Source: Mycolicibacterium celeriflavum | GTDB taxonomy: Bacteria; Actinomycetota; Actinomycetes; Mycobacteriales; Mycobacteriaceae | Direction: 5' to 3' | DNA: 64,000 nt | Assembly (NCBI RefSeq): GCF_010731795.1 | Contig: NZ_AP022591.1 | Location: 2,790,001-2,854,000, forward strand | Shown: positions 53,764 through 63,160 of the stretch, piece by piece | Layout: each line of letters begins with the position of its first letter | Position numbering within the stretch: the stretch's first letter is position 1 | Translations under genes and position numbers: made by a program | The notes under the pieces: model-generated | Databases searched by the model: none | Told to the model about the DNA's origin: nothing | Seen by the model: the letters and a program-made list of their open reading frames with translations, nothing else

Positions 53764-55359
53764 ATGACGTTGGCGGGTACCTTGACACCGCTGCCGGTGC
53801 TGATCCCGACGCTGGGCGCGGCGGCCACGCTGATCGCCGGTCGCCGGCCCCGCCTGCAGCGACTCGTCACGCTCGTCGCACTGTCGGTCGTCGTCGCGGT
53901 GTGCGGCGCGCTGCTCTATCTCGCCGACAGGGACGGCACACTCGTGCTCTACGTCGGAGGCTGGGGGCAGTCGGTGCCCGGGATGGGCCCGCTGGGCATC
54001 ACCCTGGTGGTGGACCGCCTGTCGGCGCTGATGCTCGTGGTGTCGTCGATCGTGTTGCTGGCCGTGGTGTTCTACGCGATCGGCCAGGGCATCCGCGACG
54101 GCGACGAACGCCAGCCCGTGTCGATCTTCATGCCGACCTATCTGGTGCTGTCGGCCGGCGTCTGCATGGCGTTCCTGGCCGGCGACCTGTTCAACCTCTT
54201 CGTCGGGTTCGAGGTGCTACTGGCGGCGAGCTTCGTGCTGCTGACCATCGGTGCGAGCAAAGACCGTGTCCGCGCGGGCATCTCGTACGTGATGGTGTCG
54301 ATGGTCTCGTCGCTGGTATTCCTCTTCGGGATCGCTCTCGTCTACGCGGCCACCGGGACGCTGAACTTGGCGGAGCTCGCGGTGCGCCTCGACGACGTGC
54401 CGGCCGGAACCCGCTCGGCGATGTTCGCCGTGCTACTGGTGGCCTTCGGCATCAAGGCCGCCGTGTTTCCGCTGTCGGCGTGGCTGCCCGACTCGTACCC
54501 CACGGCGCCCGCACCGGTGACCGCGGTGTTCGCCGGGCTGCTCACCAAAGTCGGTGTGTACGCGATCATCCGGGCACACTCGCTGCTGTTTCCCAGCGGC
54601 GGCCTCGACCCGGTGCTGCTCGTCGCGGCCCTGTTGACCATGCTGGTCGGCATCCTCGGCGCGATCGCGCAGAGCGACATCAAGCGACTTCTGTCGTTCA
54701 CGCTGGTGAGCCACATCGGCTACATGGTGTTCGGTATCGCGCTGTCCAACCAGCTCGGCATGTCGGGTGCCATCTACTATGTGGCGCACCACATTCTGGT
54801 GCAGACGACGCTGTTCCTCGTAGTCGGGCTGATCGAACGCCAGGCCGGCGCGTCGACGATGGACCGCCTCGGCGGCTTGGCGGCCGCCAGCCCGCTGCTG
54901 GCGTTCGTGTTCGTCGTGCCCGCGCTCAATCTCGGTGGTATACCACCGTTCTCCGGTTTCATCGGCAAGGTCGCGCTGCTGGAGGCGGGCGCGCAGGACG
55001 GCTCGGTGCTGGCCTGGGCGCTGGTGGGCGGCGGCGTGGTGACCAGCCTGCTGACGCTGTATGTGGTGGCCCGGGTGTGGACCAAGGCGTTCTGGCGGTC
55101 CCGCGAGGACGCGCCCGAAGGCCATTTATCCGCGGCGTCACCCTCGGCGTTGCTCGACGAACCCGGGGACATCAAGTTCGTCGACCGCGACAACGTCGGT
55201 CGCATGCCGGCCGGGATGGTCGCGCCCACGGGCGCGCTGATCGCCGTCGGGTTGGCGCTGACCGTGCTCGCCGGGCCCATCTTCGGCTACAGCGAGCGGG
55301 CCGCCGGCGAGGTATTGGACCGTGGCCAGTACATCACCGCCGTGGTGGGTACGCGATGA
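53764..55359 (+). CDS. mrpD: Mrp Na+/H+ antiporter subunit D
   Basis: A 531-residue NuoN/NuoM-like subunit with about fourteen membrane segments. Conserved proton-channel parts are DLFNLFVGFEVLLAASFVLL (key Glu), GIKAAVFPLSAWLPDSYPTAPAPVTAVFAGLLTKVG (key Lys residues) and QSDIKRLLSFTLVSHIGYMV. It starts 13 bases after mrpC, and its stop overlaps mrpE (ATGA). Confidence 0.95.
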   Translation: MTLAGTLTPLPVLIPTLGAAATLIAGRRPRLQRLVTLVALSVVVAVCGALLYLADRDGTLVLYVGGWGQSVPGMGPLGITLVVDRLSALMLVVSSIVLLAVVFYAIGQGIRDGDERQPVSIFMPTYLVLSAGVCMAFLAGDLFNLFVGFEVLLAASFVLLTIGASKDRVRAGISYVMVSMVSSLVFLFGIALVYAATGTLNLAELAVRLDDVPAGTRSAMFAVLLVAFGIKAAVFPLSAWLPDSYPTAPAPVTAVFAGLLTKVGVYAIIRAHSLLFPSGGLDPVLLVAALLTMLVGILGAIAQSDIKRLLSFTLVSHIGYMVFGIALSNQLGMSGAIYYVAHHILVQTTLFLVVGLIERQAGASTMDRLGGLAAASPLLAFVFVVPALNLGGIPPFSGFIGKVALLEAGAQDGSVLAWALVGGGVVTSLLTLYVVARVWTKAFWRSREDAPEGHLSAASPSALLDEPGDIKFVDRDNVGRMPAGMVAPTGALIAVGLALTVLAGPIFGYSERAAGEVLDRGQYITAVVGTR

Positions 55360-55889
55360 GAAGTATCGCGTTGCGCCTCTGGGTCATCTGCTGGCTGGTG
55401 CTCGTCTGGGTGCTGTTGTGGGGCAACCTCTCTGCGGCCAATCTGCTGTCGGGCCTGGCTGTCGCGTTGCTGATCACGGTGCTGCTGCCGCTGCCCGCCG
55501 TGCCCGTCGAAGGCAAAGTGCACCTGCTGTCGCTGATTCGGCTTCTGCTCACGGTTGCCTACCGGTTGGTGCTGTCCTCCGTGCAGGTCGCGCTGCTCGC
55601 GGTGAAGCCCCGTCCGCCGTTGTCGGCCGTGCTGCGCGCCCAACTTTCGGTGAAATCGGATCTGGTGCTGGCCCTGGCGGTCAACATCTTCAACTTGATT
55701 CCCGGCTCGATCGTGCTCGAGATCGACCAGACTCGACGGCTGCTCTACATGCACGTCATCGACGTCGGCTCGGACCGTGCGTTGAGCGCGTTCTACCACC
55801 AGGTGGCCGTGGTGGAGCGGCTGCTGGTCGCGACATTCGAACGTCAGGAAGACTGGCGGCCCGCGGCTGCCGAGGAGGACGACGCATGA
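55356..55889 (+). CDS. mrpE: Mrp Na+/H+ antiporter subunit E
   Basis: A 177-residue MnhE family protein with membrane segments in the first 75 residues (LRLWVICWLVLVWVLLWGNL, LAVALLITVLLPLPAV) and a cytoplasmic C-terminal half. LALAVNIFNLIPGSIVLEID and LLYMHVIDV are family blocks. The usual membrane-proximal TPGT is here IPGS. Overlaps mrpD and mrpF by four bases each. Confidence 0.93.
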   Translation: MRSIALRLWVICWLVLVWVLLWGNLSAANLLSGLAVALLITVLLPLPAVPVEGKVHLLSLIRLLLTVAYRLVLSSVQVALLAVKPRPPLSAVLRAQLSVKSDLVLALAVNIFNLIPGSIVLEIDQTRRLLYMHVIDVGSDRALSAFYHQVAVVERLLVATFERQEDWRPAAAEEDDA

Positions 55890-56173
55890 ACACCGTCTGG
55901 GTCATCGCCGCCGTGATGATCACCGCCGCCGCGGCGATCACGATGTTCCGCCTTCTGGCCGGCCCGAGCACCCTGGATCGTCTGGTGGCGGTCGACACCC
56001 TCATCGCGGTGGCGATGTGCGGGATCGGCATCTGGGCGGCGTACAGCCTGGACAGCACTGTGACGTACGGCTTGACCGCGTTGGCGTTGATCAGCTTTGT
56101 CGGCACGGTGAGCGTCGCGCGCTTCCGCGTACCCGACGTCGACACCCCACGGACCGCCCGGAGGCGGCGATGA
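55886..56173 (+). CDS. mrpF: Mrp Na+/H+ antiporter subunit F
   Basis: A 95-residue protein with three membrane segments. FRLLAGPSTLDRLVAVDTLIAVAMCGIGIWA contains the family's GP-x-DR-x-V-x-D pattern, and ALISFVGTVSVARF the last segment. A short basic tail (TARRRR) ends it. Overlaps mrpE and mrpG by four bases. Confidence 0.93.
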   Translation: MNTVWVIAAVMITAAAAITMFRLLAGPSTLDRLVAVDTLIAVAMCGIGIWAAYSLDSTVTYGLTALALISFVGTVSVARFRVPDVDTPRTARRRR

Positions 56174-56532
56174 ACGTCCTCGACATCGTCACGAGCGTGC
56201 TTGTGTTGGGCGGCTCGACGTTGGCGCTGACCGCGGCGATCGGCGTGGTTCGCTTCCCCGACACGTTGACCCGGATGCATGCGGCCTCCAAACCGCAGGT
56301 GCTCGGCCTCCTGCTGGTGCTCGCCGGCGCCGCGATCCGATTGCGCGGCCAGGCCGACGTCGGCATGCTCGTGCTGACCGGGCTGTTCACGGTGATCACC
56401 GCGCCGGTGGTGGCGAACCGGGTTGGTCAGCTCGCGTACCGGGAACAGAACGTCCGAGACGATCTGTTGACCACGGACGAGATCGATGAGTTCGCCGATC
56501 ACACGGAAAGCGGTGGCAATGGCCAGGACTGA
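56170..56532 (+). CDS. mrpG: Mrp Na+/H+ antiporter subunit G
   Basis: A 120-residue MnhG protein with three membrane segments. GVVRFPDTLTRMHAASKPQVLGL is the MrpG signature. The C-terminal tail (NVRDDLLTTDEIDEFADHTE) is acidic. It closes the Mrp operon; the next gene overlaps its end by 14 bases, so it may share the transcript. Confidence 0.93.
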   Translation: MNVLDIVTSVLVLGGSTLALTAAIGVVRFPDTLTRMHAASKPQVLGLLLVLAGAAIRLRGQADVGMLVLTGLFTVITAPVVANRVGQLAYREQNVRDDLLTTDEIDEFADHTESGGNGQD

Positions 56533-57424
56533 GAAAGACAGCTGGGACATCACCGAGAGTGTCGGCGCGACGGCACTGGGGGTGGCGTGGTCCCGCGCGC
56601 TCGAGCAGGACAGCGATTGCCCGCTGTTCACCGACCCCTACGCGAAGATGTTCGTCGACGCTGCGGTGGAGCGAGGTTGGCAACTCCCGCCGAAATACAT
56701 GGTCGAGCGGATCAAGGCCATCGGCGGTTATGCGGCGTCCCGCACCAAGTGGTTCGACGAGTTCTTCGTCGCCGCGGGCGCCAACGGCATCGATCAGGCG
56801 GTGATCCTCGCCGCCGGTCTCGACGCGAGGGCCTGGCGGCTGCCGTGGATCGACGACACCGTGGTCTACGAGATCGACCAGCCGATGGTGTTGGCGTTCA
56901 AGGCCGAGACGCTGAACAAGCACGAGGCGACACCCGCCACCAGGTACGCCCCCGTGCCGATCGACCTTCGCGACGATTGGCCTCGAGCGTTGCGCGACGC
57001 GGGGTTTGACGCCAGCGAGCCGACCGCCTGGGCTGCCGAAGGGCTGCTGCCATACCTACCTGCCAGCGGCCAGGATCTGCTGTTCGAACGCATCCACGAA
57101 CTCAGTGCGCTCGGCAGCCGGATCGGCGTCGAGTCGTTCGGCGCGGGCTTCTTCGACCCGGAGTATCTCGCGAGTCGACGCGAGAAGCTGCAGCAGTACC
57201 GGCAGGAGGCCGGCGAAGAGGACGCCGAGAACGTGTTCGACGTCGAGGATCTGTGGTTCAACGAAGAGCGCACCGAGGTGACCGACTGGCTGGCCGACCA
57301 CGGTTGGGAAGTGACCGCGATAGCTGCCGCGGACCTGATGGACCGCTACGGCCGGTGCGCGGCCGGCGAGGCCGACGATGCCACGCCCCGAACGATTTTC
57401 GTCGAGGGCCACAAGACGCGCTGA
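56519..57424 (+). CDS. LCM-type SAM-dependent methyltransferase
   Basis: A 301-residue member of the leucine carboxyl methyltransferase-like family that is much expanded in mycobacteria. The N-terminus DSWDITESVGATALGVAWSRALE and RTKWFDEFF are family markers; motif I is AVILAAGLDARAWRLPW with acidic EIDQP, and AEGLLPYLP follows. No natural substrate is established for most members. The ATG was chosen because it matches the standard MARTE-type lead; it overlaps mrpG. Confidence 0.9.
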   Translation: MARTEKDSWDITESVGATALGVAWSRALEQDSDCPLFTDPYAKMFVDAAVERGWQLPPKYMVERIKAIGGYAASRTKWFDEFFVAAGANGIDQAVILAAGLDARAWRLPWIDDTVVYEIDQPMVLAFKAETLNKHEATPATRYAPVPIDLRDDWPRALRDAGFDASEPTAWAAEGLLPYLPASGQDLLFERIHELSALGSRIGVESFGAGFFDPEYLASRREKLQQYRQEAGEEDAENVFDVEDLWFNEERTEVTDWLADHGWEVTAIAAADLMDRYGRCAAGEADDATPRTIFVEGHKTR

Positions 57425-57436
57425 CCGGCCGAGGGC

Positions 57437-58078
57437 CTACTCGCCCGACGAGAGCTGAAACTCGACCATCGCGGTGACGGTCTCCACGGCATCGCTGAGC
57501 GCCGCCAGCCGCTCGGCAGCCGTCGGCGCCGCCAGCACGGCGTAGCGGTCGGCCTGACCCATCGGGAGCCGGGACGCCAACGCGTACAACCATTTACCGG
57601 CGTCGTCGGAGGCGTCGGCTCCCCTAACGATGTCGCGGGCGTCGACCTCGGGGGCGCCGCGAGCGGCGGCGATCCGTTCGAACAGTGCGACGATGCGGTC
57701 CTCGACGTCCCGGATCGCATCCACCTCGACGGCGTCGCCCGGCGCGTCCGGCCACGGTTCGACCGCGGCGCGCGGGTACGGATCGTCGGGCTGCCACTCG
57801 ATTACCCGGAGGCGTTCGCCCATCATGCATTTCAGCCGGTATCGGCCATCGCCGAAGTCTGCGACCTCCGTGATGTGCGCGAGTGCACCAACGTCGCTGC
57901 GGGTGTCCCCGCCGCCGACCTCCCGACCCGCGGCAATCAGGACCACGCCGAACGCCGGGTCCGCATCGGCCAGACAGTCCGAAACCAGCGCACTGTACCG
58001 GGGTTCGAAGATGCGCAGCGGAAGTTCCTCGCCGGGCAGCATGGCCACCTGCAGTGGGAACATCGGGATCGCCGCCAC
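57437..58078 (-). CDS. LON substrate-binding-domain protein (Rv0434-like)
   Basis: A 213-residue protein equal to the N-terminal substrate-recognition domain of Lon protease, without ATPase or protease parts. IPMFPLQVAMLPGEELPLRIFEPRYSALVSDCL is the family start, and GRYRLKCMMGERLRVIEWQPDDPYPRAAVEPW follows. A role in protein quality control is inferred only from the domain. The GTG start begins one base after the ybdK-type ligase stop, so the genes are coupled, as in M. tuberculosis. Confidence 0.9.
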   Translation of the reverse strand: MAAIPMFPLQVAMLPGEELPLRIFEPRYSALVSDCLADADPAFGVVLIAAGREVGGGDTRSDVGALAHITEVADFGDGRYRLKCMMGERLRVIEWQPDDPYPRAAVEPWPDAPGDAVEVDAIRDVEDRIVALFERIAAARGAPEVDARDIVRGADASDDAGKWLYALASRLPMGQADRYAVLAAPTAAERLAALSDAVETVTAMVEFQLSSGE

Positions 58079-58079
58079 G

Positions 58080-59210
58080 TCAGATCTCCAATTCGGCGAC
58101 CAGCGCATCCACCACCGCACGCAGGTCACCGTCGTGCTCCTCGGCGACGCGGCGTTGCCGTTGATACGACGCGCCCGAGGTGTAGATGTCGGCGACGCGC
58201 CTCAGCTCGTCGGCGCAGTGCAGTGAGGCGGCCACCGGTTCGAGGCGGTTCAGCAACTCGTCGAGGTCCTCGGTCACCAACCGCTCGTTGCTGTCCGCGT
58301 CCTGGATGATGATCGCGTCGAGCCCGTAGCGTGCGGCGCGCCACTTGTTTTCCTGCACATGCCACGGCGGCATGGTCGGCAGCGACTCACCCGCATCCAG
58401 ACGCCTGTCGAGGTCGACGACCAGACAATGCGTCAACGCCACCAGCGCACTGAGTTCGGCCAGGTTCGAAACACCGTCGAAGACCCGCACCTCCACCGTA
58501 CCTATGTGCGGTGAAGGCCTGATGTCCCAACGGATTTCGTTCATGTGGTCGATGATGCCGGTCTTCTTCTGGTCGTAGACGAAGCGTTCCCACTCCGCCC
58601 AGGTCTGGAAGTGGAACGGCAACCCGGCCGTCGGCAACTGCTGGAACATCATCGCCCGGTTGGAGGCGTAACCGGTGTCCTCCCCGTCCCAGAACGGTGA
58701 CGACGCCGACAACGCCAGCAGGTGCGGGTAGTGGTTGAGCAGTGAGGTGTTGATCGCCATCACCTTGTGCGCCGACCGAACCCCCACGTGCACATGCACA
58801 CCCCAGATCAGCATCTGTCGGCCCCACCACTGGGTGCGCTTGATCAGTTCGGCGTAGCGGGGGGCGTCGGTGAGGCTGCCCGGCGACCATTTCGCGAACG
58901 GATGCGTGCCCGCGCAGAACAGATCCATGCCGCGGTTGCGAACGATCTGGCGGGCGGTCCCCAGCGTCGAGCGCAGGTCATCCATCGCCTCGGGCACCGA
59001 ATCGCAGATCCCCGTGACGAACTCGACCGTGTTACGCAGCAGTTCCTTGTGCACGCGCGGATTGCCGCCGAGTTCTTCGATGACCGCGGCCGCCCCGTTG
59101 CTCAGGTCACGCGTCGTGGCGTCGACGAGAGCGAACTCCCACTCCACCCCGACGGTCGGCCGAGGCGAGCCCGCGAAGTCGATGCGGCTGTTAGCCGGTA
59201 CCGATAACAC
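58080..59210 (-). CDS. Carboxylate-amine ligase, YbdK/GCS2 family (Rv0433-like)
   Basis: A 376-residue ATP-dependent ligase of the glutamate-cysteine ligase 2 family, the same length as Rv0433. [20 protein letters not shown] gives the metal-binding Glu residues, HVHVGV and [20 protein letters not shown] the substrate and metal sites. Mycobacteria make mycothiol, so classic glutathione synthesis is unlikely and the real substrate is unknown. I start at the GTG that overlaps the last 20 bases of sodC; this reproduces the Rv0433 length. A longer reading runs into sodC. Confidence 0.9.
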   Translation of the reverse strand: MLSVPANSRIDFAGSPRPTVGVEWEFALVDATTRDLSNGAAAVIEELGGNPRVHKELLRNTVEFVTGICDSVPEAMDDLRSTLGTARQIVRNRGMDLFCAGTHPFAKWSPGSLTDAPRYAELIKRTQWWGRQMLIWGVHVHVGVRSAHKVMAINTSLLNHYPHLLALSASSPFWDGEDTGYASNRAMMFQQLPTAGLPFHFQTWAEWERFVYDQKKTGIIDHMNEIRWDIRPSPHIGTVEVRVFDGVSNLAELSALVALTHCLVVDLDRRLDAGESLPTMPPWHVQENKWRAARYGLDAIIIQDADSNERLVTEDLDELLNRLEPVAASLHCADELRRVADIYTSGASYQRQRRVAEEHDGDLRAVVDALVAELEI

Positions 59211-59904
59211 CGCATGCCACCCGCGCGCCGGCGTCACCGGTCGCCAGAGTGGCCGCGTCCGGTGGCGGGTCACCGTTGACCTGCTGGTAGCGCTCCGGCG
59301 GGATGTTGGCGAAATTGTCCGCCTTCTCGTGGATGATGATCGCCGTTCCCGCGCCCGCGGTGAGTTCCTCGGCGGTGAACGCGTCGGTCGTCGTCACCAA
59401 CTTCGCCGAACCGTCCTCGCGGACCTGCAGTGACGACAGGTCGCCACTGGCCGGATGACCGCTGTGGCCGGGGACCTGGAAGTGCCCGCCCGCGGAGTTG
59501 AAGTTCCCGGGTGCGCCGCCGGTCGGTGGGACCGAGTTGGCCTCGCACTTGCCGACCTGATGGATGTGCATGCCGTGGAAACCGGGGGTGAGCTCACCGG
59601 GTGTCGTTGTCTCCACGGTGACCGTGGCATAGCCGCCGCTGAACTCGATGTCGGCCTTGGCGACTGGGGTGCCGTCAGCCAGTTTCAGTTGCGCCGTGAG
59701 CTTCTCGCCGCCGGGCTGAGCTTCGCCCTGGCCTGCGCCGTGACCGCCACTGCCCTCCCCCGGCGCGGCCGAGGGCGCTGGAGAACCGGTCCACACGGAC
59801 GGTGTCGTGCCGGGCGCGCTGCTGGGTTCTTCGGGCGCCGCGCAGGCGCCCAACGCGAGAGCGGGAACGGAGAACAAGGCAGCGGCTGCGACGGTCTTGA
59901 ACAT
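59191..59904 (-). CDS. sodC: Cu/Zn superoxide dismutase lipoprotein
   Basis: A 237-residue exported enzyme that dismutates superoxide at the cell surface. The signal peptide ends in a lipobox (ALALGAC) and is followed by a Pro/Ser/Gly linker of about 45 residues. Metal ligands are visible: [11 protein letters not shown] (Cu His pair and the disulfide Cys), [17 protein letters not shown] (Zn/Cu His and Asp) and a late HEKADNF, with a C-terminal VACGVIG Cys. The ATG begins [11 protein letters not shown]; a longer frame lacks a signal. It overlaps the ligase gene. Confidence 0.95.
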   Translation of the reverse strand: MFKTVAAAALFSVPALALGACAAPEEPSSAPGTTPSVWTGSPAPSAAPGEGSGGHGAGQGEAQPGGEKLTAQLKLADGTPVAKADIEFSGGYATVTVETTTPGELTPGFHGMHIHQVGKCEANSVPPTGGAPGNFNSAGGHFQVPGHSGHPASGDLSSLQVREDGSAKLVTTTDAFTAEELTAGAGTAIIIHEKADNFANIPPERYQQVNGDPPPDAATLATGDAGARVACGVIGTG

Positions 59905-59914
59905 GCGCAAGAGC

Positions 59915-60373
59915 CTAACCGGTGACCGCCACGACGACTCCCGGCGGTTGCTCGGCGAGCCCGGGCACGCGCGGTTCGACGGGCGCCTCGAGCAGTCGGC
60001 CCACCTCTTCGGCGGCCTCGCGTTCGCCGGGGGCGTCACTGAAGTACACCGTGGTGGCGGTCACCTCCGGCAGTTCGAGGTTGCCGGTTTCGGTGACGTT
60101 CCAGCCGGCCTCCCGCAGCCGGTTGGCCGCGTCCTCGGCGGCGCCCTGCACCGTCGAGATGTTGAAGACGCGGACTTCGGCCTTTTCCGGGGTCGCCGGT
60201 GTGCTCGTCGGCGTGCTGGTCGTCGTCGCGGTGGCCAGCGGGGCCTGGGCGTCGTCGTCGTCGCTGTCGGAACCCATCGCCTGGAACGCCACCAACAGGA
60301 ACACCACGCCGAGGAAGAGCAGCACCATCACCATGGCGCGCAGTGGTAACCCGGACGAGTCTCGCTGGTTCAT
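59915..60373 (-). CDS. virR: LytR_C-domain membrane protein (VirR, Rv0431-like)
   Basis: A 152-residue protein with one membrane segment (residues 11-33, [20 protein letters not shown]), an acidic/Thr-Pro linker and an external LytR_C domain ([54 protein letters not shown]). In M. tuberculosis the protein at this locus, VirR, affects membrane vesicle release and envelope remodelling. The symbol rests on synteny and domain, not on tested function. It ends 10 bases before sodC. Confidence 0.88.
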   Translation of the reverse strand: MNQRDSSGLPLRAMVMVLLFLGVVFLLVAFQAMGSDSDDDDAQAPLATATTTSTPTSTPATPEKAEVRVFNISTVQGAAEDAANRLREAGWNVTETGNLELPEVTATTVYFSDAPGEREAAEEVGRLLEAPVEPRVPGLAEQPPGVVVAVTG

Positions 60374-60413
60374 TGCGCCCACCTTATCGAGCGGGCCACC
60401 CGGCCCGGGAAAC

Positions 60414-60722
60414 TCAGGTGACGTCGAAGCCGAGACGGCGCGCCGCCCGGGCCTTCTGCCGGCTGGCCCGCAGCCGCCGCAACCGTTTGACCAGCATCGG
60501 GTCCGCCGCCAGCGCCTCGGGCCGGTCAACCAACGCGTTCAGCACCTGGTAGTAGCGGGTGGCCGACATGGAGAACAGTTCCCTGATGGCGTCTTCCTTG
60601 GAGCCGGCGTACTTCCACCACTGCCGTTCGAACGCGAGAATGTCGTGCTCGCGCCGGGTCAGCCCGTCGGAGAGATCGGAGTTGTCCCCGGATTGCTCAG
60701 TCCGCGCGATCGCGCCGTCCAT
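60414..60722 (-). CDS. DUF3263 protein (Rv0430-like)
   Basis: A 102-residue protein, the same length as Rv0430. LTRREHDILAFERQWWKYAGSKEDAIRELFSMSATRYYQVLNALVDRPEAL is the DUF3263 domain, a helix-turn-helix-like fold, and it ends in a basic region (KRLRRLRASRQKARAARRLG) suited to nucleic-acid binding. A DNA-binding role is plausible but unproven. The start MDGAIARTEQSG was chosen over an upstream extension. Divergent from def. Confidence 0.9.
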   Translation of the reverse strand: MDGAIARTEQSGDNSDLSDGLTRREHDILAFERQWWKYAGSKEDAIRELFSMSATRYYQVLNALVDRPEALAADPMLVKRLRRLRASRQKARAARRLGFDVT

Positions 60723-60845
60723 CTGGCTCTTGGACCCTTCCGACAACTTGAATGACATCGCTGTGGTTCGGCGCTCATTCAACCACGGGTTTGGTTGATG
60801 AGCCGTCCGACATGCCCGCGAGTCGGCTCATTAAGCTTTCCGAGC

Positions 60846-61439
60846 ATGGCAGTCGTTCCGATCCGCATCGTAGGAGATCCGGTCCTGCACACCGCTACCG
60901 AGCCGGTGCCGGTCGGGGACGACGGTTCGCTGCCGGCCGATCTCGCGGACTTGATCGCCGACCTCTACGACACGATGGACGCCGCGAACGGTGTCGGTCT
61001 GGCCGCGAACCAGATCGGGGTCGCCAAGCGGGTGTTCGTCTACGACTGCGCGGAGGTGCGAGGGCGCATCACCCGTCGCCGCGGAGTGGTCGTCAACCCG
61101 GTGTTGGAAACCTCCGAGGTGCCGGAGACCATGCCCGATCCGGAGGACGACGACGAGGGTTGCCTTTCGGTGCCGGGCGAGTCGTTTCCGACGGGGCGAG
61201 CCACCTGGGCGAGGGTGACGGGCCTGGACGCCGACGGCACCCCGATCACCATCGAGGGGACCGACCTGTTCGCCCGGATGCTGCAGCACGAGACCGGCCA
61301 CCTCGACGGCTTTTTGTATCTGGACCGGTTGGTCGGCAGGCACGCGCGAAGCGCCAAACGGGTGTTGAAGTCGCACGGCTGGGGGGTGCCGGGCTTGTCG
61401 TGGATGCCCGGCAAGGATCCGGATCCGTTCGGGCACTGA
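60846..61439 (+). CDS. def: Peptide deformylase
   Basis: A 197-residue metalloenzyme that removes the formyl group from nascent proteins. All three motifs are intact: [20 protein letters not shown] (metal Cys) and QHETGHLDG (HExxH with two metal His residues and the catalytic Glu). An insertion between motifs 1 and 2 ([13 protein letters not shown]) is typical of the mycobacterial enzyme. ATG start; its TGA overlaps the next ATG (TGATG form). Confidence 0.96.
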   Translation: MAVVPIRIVGDPVLHTATEPVPVGDDGSLPADLADLIADLYDTMDAANGVGLAANQIGVAKRVFVYDCAEVRGRITRRRGVVVNPVLETSEVPETMPDPEDDDEGCLSVPGESFPTGRATWARVTGLDADGTPITIEGTDLFARMLQHETGHLDGFLYLDRLVGRHARSAKRVLKSHGWGVPGLSWMPGKDPDPFGH

Positions 61440-62329
61440 TGCAGTTACCTCCGGCCGGAGTCCGGGTGATGATCCGCTACCGGCTGCCTGCCGGTTCGGA
61501 ACCGCCGCTCAACGACGTGGTCGGACACCTGGTGGAAACCGGTCCGAAGCTGCGGGTGCGCACCAAGCACGGCGACACCGTGGAGGTCGACACCGACGAT
61601 GTCGTCGTCATCAAGGAACTGCCGCCGGCGACGGTGCGCACCGCCGACATCCGTAATCTCGAACACGCCGCGGCGCTGGCATGGCCCGGGATCGAACGAC
61701 GATGGGTGAACGGGTGGCTCCTGCGTGCCGCCGGCGGCCACACTCATCGCGCCAATTCCGCTGCGCCACTGGGGTTCGAAGCGGACGCTTCGGCGCTGCC
61801 CGAAATCGTCGACTGGTACGACGAACGCGGGCTGACGCCGTGGCTGTCGGTTCCGGACCGGCTGTACCGGCTCGCCGATGGCCCGCCGCATCTGGAGACC
61901 GTCGTCATGGCTTGCGAACTCGGTGTCGAAAGAGCCTCTCCGCCAGTGCCTTTGAGTGCCGCCCCCGACGACGAGTGGCTTAGACTGTATTCACGCGACG
62001 TGCCGGTCGACGTGTTGACCGCCGTCGTGGACGGCGAGGTCACCTTCGCGACGATCCCCGGTGCGGCCGTCGGGCGGGCCGCGGTGACGACGGCACCCGA
62101 CGGTCGGCGCTGGGTGGGATTGTCGGCGGTACGGGTGGCCGAGAAAGCGCGCGGACAGGGCCTGGCGCGGCAACTGTGCTCGGCGCTGCTGGGCTGGGGC
62201 GCGGAGCATGGCGCGGCCCGCGGCTACGTGCAGGTGCTGGCCGACAACGCGGTGGCCATTCGACTCTATGAGTCGATCGGGTTCGCGGTGCAGCACCGAA
62301 GCCGCTATATCGACGCTCGTAGCCTGTAG
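61439..62329 (+). CDS. GNAT-family acetyltransferase (Rv0428c-like)
   Basis: A 296-residue protein. The N-terminal 60 residues form an SH3-like barrel (RVMIRYRLPAGSEPPLNDVVGHLVE), and the C-terminal half is a GNAT fold: the acetyl-CoA loop VRVAEKARGQGLARQLCSALLGWG matches the Q/RxxGxG/A pattern and is followed by DNAVAIRLYESIGFAVQHRSRYI. Acetyl acceptor unknown. Between def and xthA in the conserved three-gene string; co-transcription is likely. Confidence 0.9.
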   Translation: MQLPPAGVRVMIRYRLPAGSEPPLNDVVGHLVETGPKLRVRTKHGDTVEVDTDDVVVIKELPPATVRTADIRNLEHAAALAWPGIERRWVNGWLLRAAGGHTHRANSAAPLGFEADASALPEIVDWYDERGLTPWLSVPDRLYRLADGPPHLETVVMACELGVERASPPVPLSAAPDDEWLRLYSRDVPVDVLTAVVDGEVTFATIPGAAVGRAAVTTAPDGRRWVGLSAVRVAEKARGQGLARQLCSALLGWGAEHGAARGYVQVLADNAVAIRLYESIGFAVQHRSRYIDARSL

Positions 62330-62332
62330 GCC

Positions 62333-63160
62333 ATGCGGATCGCCACCTGGAATGTCAACTCGATCCGGGCCCGGGTCGAGAGGGTCACCGACTGGCTCGA
62401 GCGGGCCGACGTCGACGTGCTCGCGATGCAGGAGACCAAGTGCAGCGACGAGCAGTTCCCGACGATGCCGTTTCTCGCCGCCGGCTATGAGGTGACGCAC
62501 TGCGGCTTCAACCAGTGGAACGGGGTGGCGATCGCGTCGCGGGTGGGAATCGACGACGTGCAGGTCGGTTTCGACGGGCAACCGACCTGGAGCGACAAAC
62601 CCGAGGTGGAGGCGGCGGCCGAAGCTCGAGCGCTCGGCGCCACGTGCAACGGCGTGCGGGTGTGGAGTCTGTATGTGCCCAACGGCCGGTTCATCGGCTC
62701 ACCGCACTACTTATACAAGTTGCAATGGCTTGCAGCACTGCGGGATACGGGGCACAAGTGGTTGTCCGACGATCCGGGCGCACAGATTGCGCTCGTCGGG
62801 GACTGGAACATCGCACCGACCGACGAGGACGTGTGGAGCGTCGAGTTCTACCGGGGGAGCACCCATGTCACCGAACCGGAACGCCAGGCGTTCGATGCGG
62901 TGGTCGAAGCCGGGTTCACCGATGTGGTGCGACCGTTCGCGCCCGGCCCGGCGGTCTACACGTATTGGGACTACACCCAGTTGCGGTTCCCGAAGAACCG
63001 CGGGATGCGCATCGACTTCGTCCTCGGCTCGCCGGCGCTCGCGAAACGCGTCGCACACGCCGAGATCGTCCGGGACGAACGCAAGAGCGGAAAGGATCGC
63101 ATCGGAGCGCCTAGTGATCACGCCCCGGTGCTGGTGGAACTCGAGAGTCTGCGTTGCTAA
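62333..63160 (+). CDS. xthA: Exodeoxyribonuclease III
   Basis: A 275-residue AP endonuclease and 3'-5' exonuclease of base-excision repair. Motifs are the N-terminal IATWNVNSIRARVER (Asn), DVLAMQETKCSD (metal Glu), SLYVPNGR, LVGDWNIAPTDEDVW (Asp and Asn), RIDFVLGSP and the C-terminal SDHAPVLVEL with the catalytic His. ATG start four bases after the GNAT stop. Equivalent to Rv0427c. Confidence 0.95.
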   Translation: MRIATWNVNSIRARVERVTDWLERADVDVLAMQETKCSDEQFPTMPFLAAGYEVTHCGFNQWNGVAIASRVGIDDVQVGFDGQPTWSDKPEVEAAAEARALGATCNGVRVWSLYVPNGRFIGSPHYLYKLQWLAALRDTGHKWLSDDPGAQIALVGDWNIAPTDEDVWSVEFYRGSTHVTEPERQAFDAVVEAGFTDVVRPFAPGPAVYTYWDYTQLRFPKNRGMRIDFVLGSPALAKRVAHAEIVRDERKSGKDRIGAPSDHAPVLVELESLRC

